Shown here: in pieces, positions 34,059 to 42,789 of the stretch | How the letters are laid out: each line of letters opens with the position of its first letter | Numbering within the stretch: position 1 is the first letter of the stretch | Assembly (NCBI RefSeq): GCF_001457815.1 | Contig: NZ_LN898220.1 | Span: forward strand, 186,001 to 250,000 | DNA length: 64,000 nucleotides | DNA from: Vitreoscilla massiliensis | GTDB taxonomy: Bacteria; Pseudomonadota; Gammaproteobacteria; Burkholderiales; Neisseriaceae | Reading direction: 5' to 3' | Translations under genes and position numbers: made by a program | Notes under the pieces: generated by a model | Seen by the model: only the letters and a program-made list of their open reading frames with translations | Database searches by the model: none | Told to the model about the DNA's origin: nothing

Positions 34059-34083
34059 CCATCGCCATAGGCTTAGCGCAGTT

Positions 34084-34094
34084 TTACAGGCCGC
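34084..34094 (-). repeat. Uptake-like word, intergenic
   Basis: TTACAGGCCGC between the divergent grpE and aceK genes. Confidence 0.65.
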
Positions 34095-34148
34095 TTGCTG
34101 CATTGCATCAATATGCGTTTGTGGATTAATCTTAAGACTACAAAAATG

Positions 34149-34167
34149 ATAACTATAAGATAGTTAT
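34149..34167. promoter_or_regulatory. Inverted repeat before aceK
   Basis: ATAACTAT, 3-base gap, ATAGTTAT: a perfect 8-base inverted repeat ending a few bases before the AAAGGAG ribosome site of aceK. It could be an operator overlapping a TATAAG -10 box (34154-34159) or a small leader hairpin. Confidence 0.4.
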
Positions 34168-34183
34168 ACCAAAGGAGTCTGTC

Positions 34184-35959
34184 GTGAAGTCCAAACTGGC
34201 CCACTTACAAGCCAAAGCCGTGGCAACCATCATTTTGGAGGGTTTTAACAAGCATTATACCTTGTTCCATGCCGCCAGCGCCCGCGCCAAGCCCATGTTT
34301 GAAGCCGCCAATTGGCTGGGCATACAGCAATTGGTGGCCGACCGCATCCAAATGTATGACGACCGTGTGCACGAGGCGGTAGAACGCCTGCGCTACGAAT
34401 CCGGTGCCAATGCTTTTTCCGACGACATTTGGCAACAGGCCAAAACCGAATACATCGCTTTATTGGTTAACCACAAACAGCCCGAACTGGCCGAGACGTT
34501 TTTCAATTCGGTGACCACCAAAATCTTGGACAGCATGTATTTCAGCAACCATTTTATTTTTGTAAAGCCGGCGATTTCGACTGAGTACATAGATTCGTTT
34601 CCCCACACCTTCCGCTCGTTTTACCCAAATAAGCAAGGCTTGAAAGGCTGTTTGAACGAGGTATTGAGCCATTTTGATTGGCAAATTGCCTTTGCCGATA
34701 AAAAACGCGACATCGCCAACATCATGCGTGCGGCCAAAAAACACTTCAAACAAGAATGGCCGCTGGAAGAAATCAACCTGCATTTGCAAGTGTTGCATTC
34801 GGCGTTTTACCGCAATAAATGCGCTTATATTTTTGGGCAAATCATCAGTGGCAACCAGCGTTACCCGTTTGCCTTGGCCATCGCCCACAATGAAGACAAT
34901 TTGCTGCGCGTGGACGCGGCCTTGTTTGAGGCCGAGCAAATTGCGGTATTGTTCTCGTTTGCACGCGCGTACTTCTTGGTAGAAATGGAAGTGCCATCGG
35001 CGTATGTGGAATTTTTGCACACCATGTTGCCGATGCGTTCCAAAGGCGATTTGTACACCTTATTGGGCTTGCAAAAACAAGGCAAAAACATTTTTTACCG
35101 CGAATTTTCGCGCCATTTGGATTACTCGCACGATTCCTTCATATTGGCGCCCGGTGTCAAAGGCTTAGTAATGTTGGTATTCACGCTGCCATCGTTCCCG
35201 TATGTGTTCAAAATCATCAAAGACAAATTCGGCCCCAATAAAGACTTCAATCAAGAATACGTGCGCCAAAAATACCTGTTGGTGAAAAAGCACGACCGCG
35301 TCGGGCGCATGGCCGATACCTTGGAATATTCCAATGTCGCCATTCCATTGGCGCGCGTCGATGCCGAATTATTGGCCGAATTGCGCACCTTAGCGCCCAG
35401 CCAAATCAAAGAACAAGGCGAGTGGCTGATCATCAAACACATGTACATCGAATTGCGTTTGAAGCCGCTGAACATGTTCATGCAAAAAGCAACGGTGGAA
35501 CAAAAAGCCCAAGCCGTTATCGACTATGGCAATTGTTTAAAAGAACTGGCCACCGCCAATATTTTCCCTGGTGACATGTTGTACAAAAACTTTGGCATGA
35601 CCCGTTTTAACCGCGTCATTTTTTACGATTACGATGAAATCGAATACATGACCGATTGCAACTTCCGCGACATCCCCGAAGCCCCCAATCCCGAATACGA
35701 ATTGTCGGACGAGGTTTGGTATCCGGTGAACAAAGGCGATGTGTTTCCGGAAGAATTTGGCCCATTTTTATTGGGCGAACCGGATGTGCGCAAAATCTTC
35801 TTGGAACACCACCGCGATTTGCTCACGCGTCAATTTTGGCAATCGCGCAAAGACCGCATCCAAAGCGGCATCATCGAAGACTTTTTCCCCTACCCGCAAT
35901 CGACACGTTTTTACAACGATGGCGATATTTACGACAGCCATACCGAAAGCGATGCTTAA
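34184..35959 (+). CDS. aceK: Isocitrate dehydrogenase kinase/phosphatase AceK
   Basis: AceK phosphorylates isocitrate dehydrogenase to divert carbon into the glyoxylate bypass, and reverses this when acetate runs out. The 591-residue length is close to E. coli AceK (578). The kinase-domain stretch APGVKGLVMLVFTLPSFPYV with KIIKDKFGPNKD is diagnostic, and YKNFGMTRFNRVIFYDYDE contains the catalytic aspartates. The start is a GTG at 34184 with a strong AAAGGAG 8 bases upstream. Here it lies on its own, 1.6 kb from aceA, instead of in an aceBAK operon. Confidence 0.95.
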   Translation: MKSKLAHLQAKAVATIILEGFNKHYTLFHAASARAKPMFEAANWLGIQQLVADRIQMYDDRVHEAVERLRYESGANAFSDDIWQQAKTEYIALLVNHKQPELAETFFNSVTTKILDSMYFSNHFIFVKPAISTEYIDSFPHTFRSFYPNKQGLKGCLNEVLSHFDWQIAFADKKRDIANIMRAAKKHFKQEWPLEEINLHLQVLHSAFYRNKCAYIFGQIISGNQRYPFALAIAHNEDNLLRVDAALFEAEQIAVLFSFARAYFLVEMEVPSAYVEFLHTMLPMRSKGDLYTLLGLQKQGKNIFYREFSRHLDYSHDSFILAPGVKGLVMLVFTLPSFPYVFKIIKDKFGPNKDFNQEYVRQKYLLVKKHDRVGRMADTLEYSNVAIPLARVDAELLAELRTLAPSQIKEQGEWLIIKHMYIELRLKPLNMFMQKATVEQKAQAVIDYGNCLKELATANIFPGDMLYKNFGMTRFNRVIFYDYDEIEYMTDCNFRDIPEAPNPEYELSDEVWYPVNKGDVFPEEFGPFLLGEPDVRKIFLEHHRDLLTRQFWQSRKDRIQSGIIEDFFPYPQSTRFYNDGDIYDSHTESDA

Positions 35960-36067
35960 GCCAAGATAAGTATGGCGAAGATGCACGCTTCAAGCACTTC
36001 TGCCTCGATATCACACTGGTGCAGCAGTGCAAGCACTTATCCACAGTCTGAATATTCACCGCCATGT

Positions 36068-36094
36068 TTACAGGCCGCATCAAGCGGCCTGTAA
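36068..36094. terminator. Inverted pair of uptake words after aceK (reverse orientation)
   Basis: TTACAGGCCGC, 5-base loop, GCGGCCTGTAA. Here the two words meet at their GCGG ends, opposite to the other pairs in the window, and there is no T run. Terminator activity is less certain. Confidence 0.45.
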
Positions 36095-36190
36095 GCGTAT
36101 TCAAGCAAGGTTTAACTTTGCTGATGGATACACTGGCAATAGACTGGCAATCAAGCATCCCCAAACCGCACAACTGTTTGTCCAAACGGT

Positions 36191-36598
36191 TTACCGATAT
36201 GAATCCAATATCCATTCCAATAATTCTATTTTCCAATCTTCGACCATTTCCGTTTTTAAAGTTAATGCAATTTTTCGTTTCACTCTGCGTGAAATGACGG
36301 AATCTATTTCTTCTGTGTTCTCAACAATGGTGAAAGCCTCGTTAGCGACCTCAAAACCGCCTAGCAATACCCACCCTACTGCTTTTTCAAACAAAGGCGC
36401 ACTGGGATAATTTTGTAAGGCATAGATTAATGTGGCCTTCCTGTCTTGAAACAACGGTTGCTCTAACAAATACAGCAACACCTCATAAATGTCCTCATCT
36501 TTGGCCTCAGCCAAATCCAAGATGTAGTTATTAAACGGTCGGATATCATCTTCATCCAACCTGCTCATGACATCTGCTAATAATTGCTGATTCAACAT
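36191..36598 (-). CDS. Orphan acidic helical protein, unknown (immunity-like?)
   Basis: A 135-residue, mostly alpha-helical, acidic protein that I do not recognise. Repeated helix pairs (DIYEVLLYLLEQPLFQD, ATLIYALQNYPSAPLFEKAV) recall HEAT-like repeats. AGAGAAG precedes the ATG by about 6 bases, which favours a real gene. It lies alone between aceK and a 1-kb non-coding stretch and carries no uptake word. Small HEAT-like proteins standing alone are often immunity proteins to polymorphic toxins, but no toxin gene is near, so this is only a possibility. Confidence 0.6.
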   Translation of the reverse strand: MLNQQLLADVMSRLDEDDIRPFNNYILDLAEAKDEDIYEVLLYLLEQPLFQDRKATLIYALQNYPSAPLFEKAVGWVLLGGFEVANEAFTIVENTEEIDSVISRRVKRKIALTLKTEMVEDWKIELLEWILDSYR

Positions 36599-37378
36599 AA
36601 ATCTTCTCTAAATGATTGTAAATATCAACAGCTTACCTATCATCTTATTCAATGTCTTAGCGATGCTCAGATTCATTTTTCTGCCTGTACATCAAAACCA
36701 TGTACTTGTTCTTCATCAACACCATTACCCACATACACCGTTGTGTCTGGGAAATGACAGCAACTACCTATCCACTCTCCTCAGAATAAGCGCTAGAGGT
36801 CACCATCAAACAATGTTGCAATGGCTGCCATCAAGACAGTGCCATGAAGCGGGCTGGTGTGGCGCAGGGATGCACCTCAGTTACGCATGCCGCAACTTGG
36901 CTTGAATACTCGTCCCTCATCAAACCCAACATGGTTTTTCGCAGCAGACACTCCTGTAATGTCGGCCTCGCAGTTGTTACCGCCATTCTTATAATATAGA
37001 AACAATGCCCCGTTCCTGCATCAACCCAATTCTCTACCCAAAATCTGGGGAATACTTAAGGCGTAAGCCACCAAAACCGGCCTGTAAACCTTGCACCGCA
37101 ATTTTTTGTGCACTGCTACGCTGTTTTATATAAATCTGACAGCAGACAACCATAATATTGCCAACAAGGATGATTTTTGACTTATTTTCCCATCCAAAAA
37201 TCACAATTTCCATTTTGTGCGCACATTTATTGTCGTCATTAACACTGCAATGCAACATTTTTTAAAATATTTTTTACCCACTTGTAATGAAATACACAGG
37301 ATTTGCAAGTTTCGATTTGAATCATGTAGCGCAGATTACGAACAAATGTGAACCATCATTTGCACTGGTTTGCGCTTG
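36599..37378. other. Long stretch without a recognisable gene
   Basis: Almost 800 bases between the orphan gene and the aceA control region. Short frames at 36612-36905 (+) and 37034-37258 (-) have no ribosome sites and no recognisable product. A degenerate uptake word (CCGGCCTGTAAA) lies near 37078. It may be remnant DNA or hold a small RNA; I see no clear terminator. Confidence 0.4.
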
Positions 37379-37401
37379 AAATTGTTCACTTGCAACAATT
37401 T
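37379..37401. promoter_or_regulatory. Inverted repeat in the aceA control region
   Basis: AAATTGTT, 7-base gap, AACAATTT: a perfect 8-base inverted repeat. It is followed by TATAGA and TATAAA (-10-like, 37407-37420), with TTGC-containing words repeated around it. It looks like an operator overlapping the aceA promoter, which would leave a leader of roughly 180 bases. Confidence 0.45.
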
Positions 37402-37604
37402 ATGCATATAGAATTATAAAATGTTGGAAAATGTTGCAAATTAACATGTTCATGTTTTCGCTTTTTCGTTTCACAAGATACTGAAAACAGGCACTTTTTT
37501 TAAAAAAATCCTTTGCTTTTTTTCTGAGACAGTGGTTAAATTTGCTGCATCGCACCACCTGGTGCAGATTTCCAAACTCCGATTAGAACAAAGGAAGATT
37601 TACC

Positions 37605-38903
37605 ATGACAACACGTGCAGAACGCATTGCAGCTATTGAAAAAGACTGGGCAGAAAATCCTCGCTGGAAAGGCATCAAACGCGACTATACCGCTGAAGAC
37701 GTTGAGCGTTTGCGTGGTTCCGTACAAGTTGAGCACACCATCGCTCGTCAAGGTGCGGAAAAATTGTGGACTTTGGTGAACAATGAAGACTTCATCAACT
37801 GTTTGGGCGCTTTGACTGGCGGCCAAGCGATGCAACAAGTGAAAGCCGGCATCAAAGCGATTTACTTATCAGGCTGGCAAGTGGCCGCCGATAACAACGG
37901 CTACATGAGCATGTACCCTGACCAATCTTTGTACCCTGTGAACTCTGTTCCTGCCGTGGTTGAACGCATCAACAATGCTTTTGCCCGTGCCGATGAAATC
38001 CAACATGCCAAAGGCATCGAACAAGGTGATGCTGGTTATATTGATTACTACGCTCCTGTTGTGGCTGACGCTGAAGCCGGTTTTGGCGGCGTGTTGAACG
38101 CGTTTGAATTGATGAAATCCATGATCAAGGCAGGCGCGGCTGGTGTGCACTTTGAAGACCAATTGGCTTCAGTGAAAAAATGTGGCCACATGGGCGGTAA
38201 AGTATTGGTGCCTACCCAAGAAGCGATTCAAAAATTGACCGCTGCCCGTTTTGCGGCTGACGTTGCCGGTGTTCCGACTGTGTTGTTGGCGCGTACCGAT
38301 GCCAATGCCGCTGACTTGTTGACCAGCGACTACGATGAAAACGACCGTCCATTCGTGACTGGCGAGCGCACTGCTGAAGGTTTCTACCGTGTGAACGCAG
38401 GCATCGAACAAGCGATTTCTCGTGGTTTGGCTTACGCCCCTTATGCAGACTTGTTGTGGTGTGAAACTGCCACGCCTGATTTGGAAGAAGCGCGTCGCTT
38501 TGCCGAAGCGATTCATGCCAAATTCCCAGGTAAATTGTTGGCTTACAACTGCTCTCCTTCTTTCAACTGGAAGAAAAACTTGGACGACGCGACCATCGCC
38601 AAATTCCAACGCGAATTGGGTGCCATGGGTTACAAATACCAATTCATCACTTTGGCCGGTATTCACAACATGTGGTACAACATGTTCGACTTGGCACAAG
38701 ACTACGCAGAACGCGGCATGTCAGCTTATGTTGAAAAAGTACAAGAGCCAGAATTCGCAGCACGTGACCGCGGTTACACCTTCGTATCACACCAACAAGA
38801 AGTAGGCACTGGCTATTTCGACGATGTGACGACTGTGATCCAAGGTGGTGCTTCTAGTGTGACTGCTTTAACCGGTTCTACCGAAGAAGAGCAATTCCAC
38901 TGA
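37605..38903 (+). CDS. aceA: Isocitrate lyase AceA
   Basis: The first enzyme of the glyoxylate bypass, splitting isocitrate to succinate and glyoxylate. The active-site loop KKCGHMGGK (Cys near 193; 195 in E. coli) distinguishes it from PrpB. DAEAGFGGVLNAFELM and LAYNCSPSFNWKKNL are further marks. The 432-residue length is close to E. coli AceA (434). An AAGGAAG ribosome site lies 7 bases upstream. Codon choice is strongly biased (TTG, CGT, GGT), as expected for a highly expressed gene. No malate synthase is adjacent. Confidence 0.97.
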   Translation: MTTRAERIAAIEKDWAENPRWKGIKRDYTAEDVERLRGSVQVEHTIARQGAEKLWTLVNNEDFINCLGALTGGQAMQQVKAGIKAIYLSGWQVAADNNGYMSMYPDQSLYPVNSVPAVVERINNAFARADEIQHAKGIEQGDAGYIDYYAPVVADAEAGFGGVLNAFELMKSMIKAGAAGVHFEDQLASVKKCGHMGGKVLVPTQEAIQKLTAARFAADVAGVPTVLLARTDANAADLLTSDYDENDRPFVTGERTAEGFYRVNAGIEQAISRGLAYAPYADLLWCETATPDLEEARRFAEAIHAKFPGKLLAYNCSPSFNWKKNLDDATIAKFQRELGAMGYKYQFITLAGIHNMWYNMFDLAQDYAERGMSAYVEKVQEPEFAARDRGYTFVSHQQEVGTGYFDDVTTVIQGGASSVTALTGSTEEEQFH

Positions 38904-38928
38904 TATCCAAATAATGTGTGTCGTTTTG

Positions 38929-38952
38929 GGCAACCTTCGGGTTGCCTTTTTT
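38929..38952 (+). terminator. Terminator of aceA
   Basis: GGCAACC, TTCG tetraloop, GGTTGCC, then six Ts, 25 bases after the aceA stop. Confidence 0.95.
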
Positions 38953-39071
38953 GTGTTCTGGCGTCGCATTTTTCGCTACCTGTGGTGCCAAAGCGGGAAA
39001 GGCATTGACAAGTTCCGTCTAAAATCATGATGATGTCTTCAAGAGCGCAACGCCTATTCTGAGAAACCACC

Positions 39072-39680
39072 ATGAGTGTGTATGCCTTAAAACCGAAGTT
39101 TCAAGCCTTATTGCGCCCCATCGTGCAGCGCTTGGCAACGCGTGGTATCAGCGCCAATCAAGTGACGGTAGCGGCCTGTATTCTGTCGGCCATCACTGGT
39201 TTGCTCATCGCCATCGGCCTGTATTATGGTGCGCTGTGGGTATTGGTTTTGTTGCCGATTTTTTTGTTTGTGCGCATGGCCATGAATGCCATTGATGGCA
39301 TGTTGGCGCGCGAACACGCGCAGCAATCACCGCTGGGCGGCTATTTGAATGAGCTTACCGATGTGTTGTCCGATGCCGCGCTGTATCTGCCTTTAATGCT
39401 GTTACCCAACAGCAGCATCTTTTGGGTGTGGCTATTGGTGTTACAGGCCGCATTAACCGAGTTTGCCGGCGTGTTGGGGCAAGTGCATGGCAACGGTCGC
39501 CGCTACGATGGCCCCATGGGCAAAAGCGACCGCGCACTGTGCATAGGCACATTGGCCGTAGTGTGGCTGTGTTGGCCCGAGACTTTGGCCTATACCAACG
39601 CCGTATTTATTGTGCTTAACCTCGTTTTGACCTATACCATTTACCGGCGCGTGCGCAATGGCTTGCGCCCACAGGAGTGA
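39072..39680 (+). CDS. ynbA: CDP-alcohol phosphatidyltransferase, YnbA-like
   Basis: A 202-residue integral membrane enzyme of the family that joins a CDP-activated lipid to an alcohol. The signature DG(x)2AR(x)8G(x)3D(x)3D reads DGMLAR...G...N...D, with DVLSD following. The third acidic position is Asn, a change shared by some members of this subgroup as far as I recall. Size and the following hydrolase-methyltransferase and PAP2-phosphatase genes match E. coli YnbA (201 residues). It is the first gene of a six-gene operon; the next gene starts 2 bases after its stop. The alcohol substrate is unknown. Confidence 0.85.
   Translation: MSVYALKPKFQALLRPIVQRLATRGISANQVTVAACILSAITGLLIAIGLYYGALWVLVLLPIFLFVRMAMNAIDGMLAREHAQQSPLGGYLNELTDVLSDAALYLPLMLLPNSSIFWVWLLVLQAALTEFAGVLGQVHGNGRRYDGPMGKSDRALCIGTLAVVWLCWPETLAYTNAVFIVLNLVLTYTIYRRVRNGLRPQE
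39441..39451 (-). repeat. Uptake-like word, inside ynbA-like gene
   Basis: TTACAGGCCGC, read in frame as Leu-Gln-Ala-Ala. Confidence 0.65.
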
Positions 39681-39682
39681 TT

Positions 39683-41428
39683 ATGGCCACCACCACGCAA
39701 CACCATTTCAGCAGCCACGATGGCGTGTCTTTGTTTTACCAACACCGTCCTGCCGTAGCGGCCACCGCCACCAAAAAAGCCATCGTGTTGTTTCACCGTG
39801 GCCATGAGCATTCAGGCCGCATTTTGCATGTGGCCGAAGAATTGGTGTTGGACGATTGTGATTTCTTCGCTTGGGATGCGCGCGGTCATGGCATGAGTCC
39901 GGGTGAGCGCGGCGACGCACCGAGTTTTGGCGCCATGGTCGCCGACGTTGACGCTTTTATCCGCCACATCCAAGCCACTTACAACATCGCCGCCGAAAAC
40001 ATCATCGTGGTGGCGCAAAGCGTTGGTGCGGTAGTGGTGGCAACATGGTTACACGACTACGCACCCAATATCCGCGGCGCGGTGCTGACCTCGCCTGCGT
40101 TCAAAGTGAAGCTGTATGTGCCGTTTGCGCAAGCAGGCTTGAGCCTGATGCAAAAACTGCGCGGCAATTTCTTTGTGCAAAGCTATGTCAAAGCACATTA
40201 TTTGAGCCACGACCCCGAACGCATCCAAAGTTATCAAGAGGATGACAAAATCACCCGCGCCATTTCCGTGCGCATTTTACTCGGCCTGTACCAAGCGGCA
40301 GAACGGGTGGTCAAAGATGCTGCAGCGATTACCACACCGATACAATTGCTGATTTCCGGCCGCGATTGGGTGGTACACCATGGCCCACAACACGATTTTT
40401 ACAATAATTTGGGCTCACACATCAAAGAGCGCATCGTTTTCGATGGCTTTTACCACGATACCTTGGGCGAAAAAGACCGCGAGCTGGCCATAGACGCGAT
40501 GCGCCGCTTCATCCGCAAACTGTACGAAACCCCGCTGCAAAGCATCGATTTGACCCAAGCGCATGTGTATGGTGACAGCAAACGCGAAGCCGACGAATTG
40601 GCCACGCCGCTGTCACCGTTGTCAGTGCGCGGCGCCTATTGGAACACGCAACGCGCTTCCATCGCCTTGGGCGCCAAATGGTCACAAGGCTTGAAATTGG
40701 GACAAGACACCGGTTTTGATTCTGGCTCGACCTTGGATTACGTCTACCGCAACACCCCTACTGGCAGCAATGGTTTCGGGCGCTTGGTCGATAAGAATTA
40801 CCTCAACGCCATCGGTTGGCGCGGCATACGCCAGCGCAAACAAAATCTGCAAACCCTCATTCAAGATGCGATGCAGCGCTTGCGTGCGCAAGGCCAAGCC
40901 GTACATGTGCTGGACATTGCCGCCGGCCACGGTCGCTATGTGCTCGATGCCTTAACCGCCGCCGAAAAACCCGATTCCATCCGCTTACGCGATTACAGCC
41001 CCATCAATGTTGAAGCCGGTCGCAACTTGATACAAGAGCGGCAATTGCAAGACATCGCCAGCTTCGACGAGGTCAACGCTTACGACCGCGCCAATTACCA
41101 AAATCTGGACCCACAACCGACCTTGGGCATCGTCTCTGGCTTGCATGAGCTTTTCCCCGACAACAACTTAATTAATCAATCATTGCTCGGTTTTGCCGAT
41201 GCCATAACCAGCGGCAATTATCTGATTTACACCAATCAGCCGTGGCATCCGCAATTGGAAATGATCGCGCGCTGCCTCACCAGCCACCGACAAGGCAAGG
41301 CATGGGTGATGCGCCGCCGCAGCCAACGCGAAATGGACCAATTGGTCGCCGCCGCTGGCTTTGATAAGGTACGCCAACTGATAGACGAAGACGGCATCTT
41401 CACCGTCACCTTGGCACAAAAACGCTGA
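39683..41428 (+). CDS. ynbC: Alpha/beta hydrolase-methyltransferase fusion, YnbC-like
   Basis: A two-domain protein of 581 residues. Residues about 1-290 are an alpha/beta hydrolase of the monoacylglycerol-lipase type: HRGHEHSGR, WDARGHGMSPG, the nucleophile elbow VAQSVGAVV and a C-terminal FYHDTLGEKD with the catalytic His. Residues about 330-580 are a class I SAM methyltransferase with the VLDIAAGHGRYVLDAL loop. The same fusion and length occur in E. coli YnbC (585). The start at 39683 is chosen because AGGAG lies 5 bases before it; a GTG at 39677 would add two residues. The gene overlaps the next by 1 base. Confidence 0.85.
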   Translation: MATTTQHHFSSHDGVSLFYQHRPAVAATATKKAIVLFHRGHEHSGRILHVAEELVLDDCDFFAWDARGHGMSPGERGDAPSFGAMVADVDAFIRHIQATYNIAAENIIVVAQSVGAVVVATWLHDYAPNIRGAVLTSPAFKVKLYVPFAQAGLSLMQKLRGNFFVQSYVKAHYLSHDPERIQSYQEDDKITRAISVRILLGLYQAAERVVKDAAAITTPIQLLISGRDWVVHHGPQHDFYNNLGSHIKERIVFDGFYHDTLGEKDRELAIDAMRRFIRKLYETPLQSIDLTQAHVYGDSKREADELATPLSPLSVRGAYWNTQRASIALGAKWSQGLKLGQDTGFDSGSTLDYVYRNTPTGSNGFGRLVDKNYLNAIGWRGIRQRKQNLQTLIQDAMQRLRAQGQAVHVLDIAAGHGRYVLDALTAAEKPDSIRLRDYSPINVEAGRNLIQERQLQDIASFDEVNAYDRANYQNLDPQPTLGIVSGLHELFPDNNLINQSLLGFADAITSGNYLIYTNQPWHPQLEMIARCLTSHRQGKAWVMRRRSQREMDQLVAAAGFDKVRQLIDEDGIFTVTLAQKR

Positions 41429-42789
41429 TGCGGCCTGTAAGCTGTTTTGAACTTGCCCCCAAACTCAGCTGGCGCTACCGCCTGCTGTGTTTGCTTGGCA
41501 TGGGCGTGGTGTTTTATTCAACGTATGGTGGTGCCAATTATTTGGCGGGAATGCGCAGCGATGTGCCCGAGATTTTTTGGGCATGGGAGCGGCACATTCC
41601 GTTTTGGGCATGGAGCATCGTGCCATATTGGACGCTGAATCTGTTTTACGCGGCGGCGTTTTTTTGTTGCAACACGCGGGCGCAAATTCACCGTTTGCTA
41701 CAGCAATTGCTGTTGGCACAAGCCATCGCCGTGGTGTGTTTTATTGCCTACCCTTTAACTTTTACTTGGGCCAAACCGTTAACAGATGGCCTTACAGGCC
41801 GCTTATTCAGTGCCTTGGCTGGTTTTGACCAGCCCTACAATCAAGCGCCGTCTTTGCACATCATCCTCACCATGGTCATCGGCCGTTTTTATTGGTATCG
41901 CTTTCGCCCATGGCTGCGCCCATTGTGGTTGGCGTGGCTCGTGCTCATCGCTGTGTCCGTGCTCACCACTTACCAACACCATTTCATCGACATACCCACC
42001 GGCATGTTGGTCGGCTGTTTGATTTTGTGGCTGCTGCCTTGGCAAAGCTCACAAGTGGCAGAGCGCGCAAGCTTTCGCTGGCCGACAGCCACCAGTTCCA
42101 TGTCCACTCTGCCCAAACCGCAGCGCCACCACACCCATCTGCGTTGGAGCATGTTGTATGCGCTGGCGGCGCTGTTATGTGCGGTGCTGGCCTTGTCGTT
42201 ACAGGCCGCTTGCTATGTGCTATTGTGGCCAGCGCTGGCTTTGGCATGGTTATCACTGTTGTATTACCACGCTGACCCAGCGTGGTGGCAGAAACAGGCC
42301 ACAGGCAAACACACGATGGCGGTAAGCCTGTTCGCCTTGCCACTGCGCCTGATTTGCCGCCTCAATATGGCGTATTGGCTGCGTGGGCAAGCCTTGTCTG
42401 CACCGGTGACCGCGCGCATTCATGTGGGCAGTGTGTTGGCGAGTGAGAATTTTCAAGCCGTGGTCGATGTCTGTGCCGAATACCCTGTTGCCCGCACGCC
42501 ACCGCACTATGCCGCCATACCCATGCTCGACATGGTGATGCTGGATGTGACCGCGGTACGTACTGCCGCCATCGCCTTAGAACAGTTGTTGCAACAACAA
42601 GAGCAGCCGGTATTGGTGTGTTGTGCTTTGGGCTACAGCCGCAGCGTGGCTGTGGTGTTAACGTATTTGCTGCGTTCGGGTCAGGCAAACGATTTACAGG
42701 CCGCACTCAACATGGTGCAGCAAGCACGCCCACAAATGGTGGTCTCAACACTGAACCAACAAATGATATTGAAAGCCGCGCATGAGTGA
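41428..42789 (+). CDS. ynbD: PAP2-dual-specificity phosphatase fusion, YnbD-like
   Basis: A 453-residue membrane protein. The N-terminal half has several spans and a PAP2 (phosphatidic-acid phosphatase) core, PSLHIILTMVIGRFYW and TYQHHFIDIPTGMLVG. The C-terminal cytosolic part is a dual-specificity phosphatase with the P-loop CCALGYSRS (CX5RS). The fusion matches E. coli YnbD (430). The ATG overlaps the preceding stop by 1 base (TGATG), and an uptake word begins at the G of the start codon, so the first residues are M-R-P-V. It likely removes phosphate from a lipid intermediate of the operon's pathway. Confidence 0.85.
   Translation: MRPVSCFELAPKLSWRYRLLCLLGMGVVFYSTYGGANYLAGMRSDVPEIFWAWERHIPFWAWSIVPYWTLNLFYAAAFFCCNTRAQIHRLLQQLLLAQAIAVVCFIAYPLTFTWAKPLTDGLTGRLFSALAGFDQPYNQAPSLHIILTMVIGRFYWYRFRPWLRPLWLAWLVLIAVSVLTTYQHHFIDIPTGMLVGCLILWLLPWQSSQVAERASFRWPTATSSMSTLPKPQRHHTHLRWSMLYALAALLCAVLALSLQAACYVLLWPALALAWLSLLYYHADPAWWQKQATGKHTMAVSLFALPLRLICRLNMAYWLRGQALSAPVTARIHVGSVLASENFQAVVDVCAEYPVARTPPHYAAIPMLDMVMLDVTAVRTAAIALEQLLQQQEQPVLVCCALGYSRSVAVVLTYLLRSGQANDLQAALNMVQQARPQMVVSTLNQQMILKAAHE
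41430..41440 (+). repeat. Uptake-like word overlapping a start codon
   Basis: GCGGCCTGTAA begins at the G of the ynbD-like ATG. Confidence 0.65.
41792..41802 (-). repeat. Uptake-like word, inside ynbD-like gene
   Basis: TTACAGGCCGC. Confidence 0.65.
42199..42209 (-). repeat. Uptake-like word, inside ynbD-like gene
   Basis: TTACAGGCCGC, read in frame as Leu-Gln-Ala-Ala, in the PAP2-proximal half. Confidence 0.65.
42694..42704 (-). repeat. Uptake-like word, inside ynbD-like gene
   Basis: TTACAGGCCGC, read in frame as Leu-Gln-Ala-Ala, in the phosphatase domain. Confidence 0.65.

Noticed and set aside
36612..36905. 97-codon frame in the non-coding stretch before aceA
   Set aside because: No ribosome site, odd composition, no recognisable product.
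37034..37258. 74-codon minus-strand frame
   Set aside because: No ribosome site and runs through a degenerate uptake word; probably chance.
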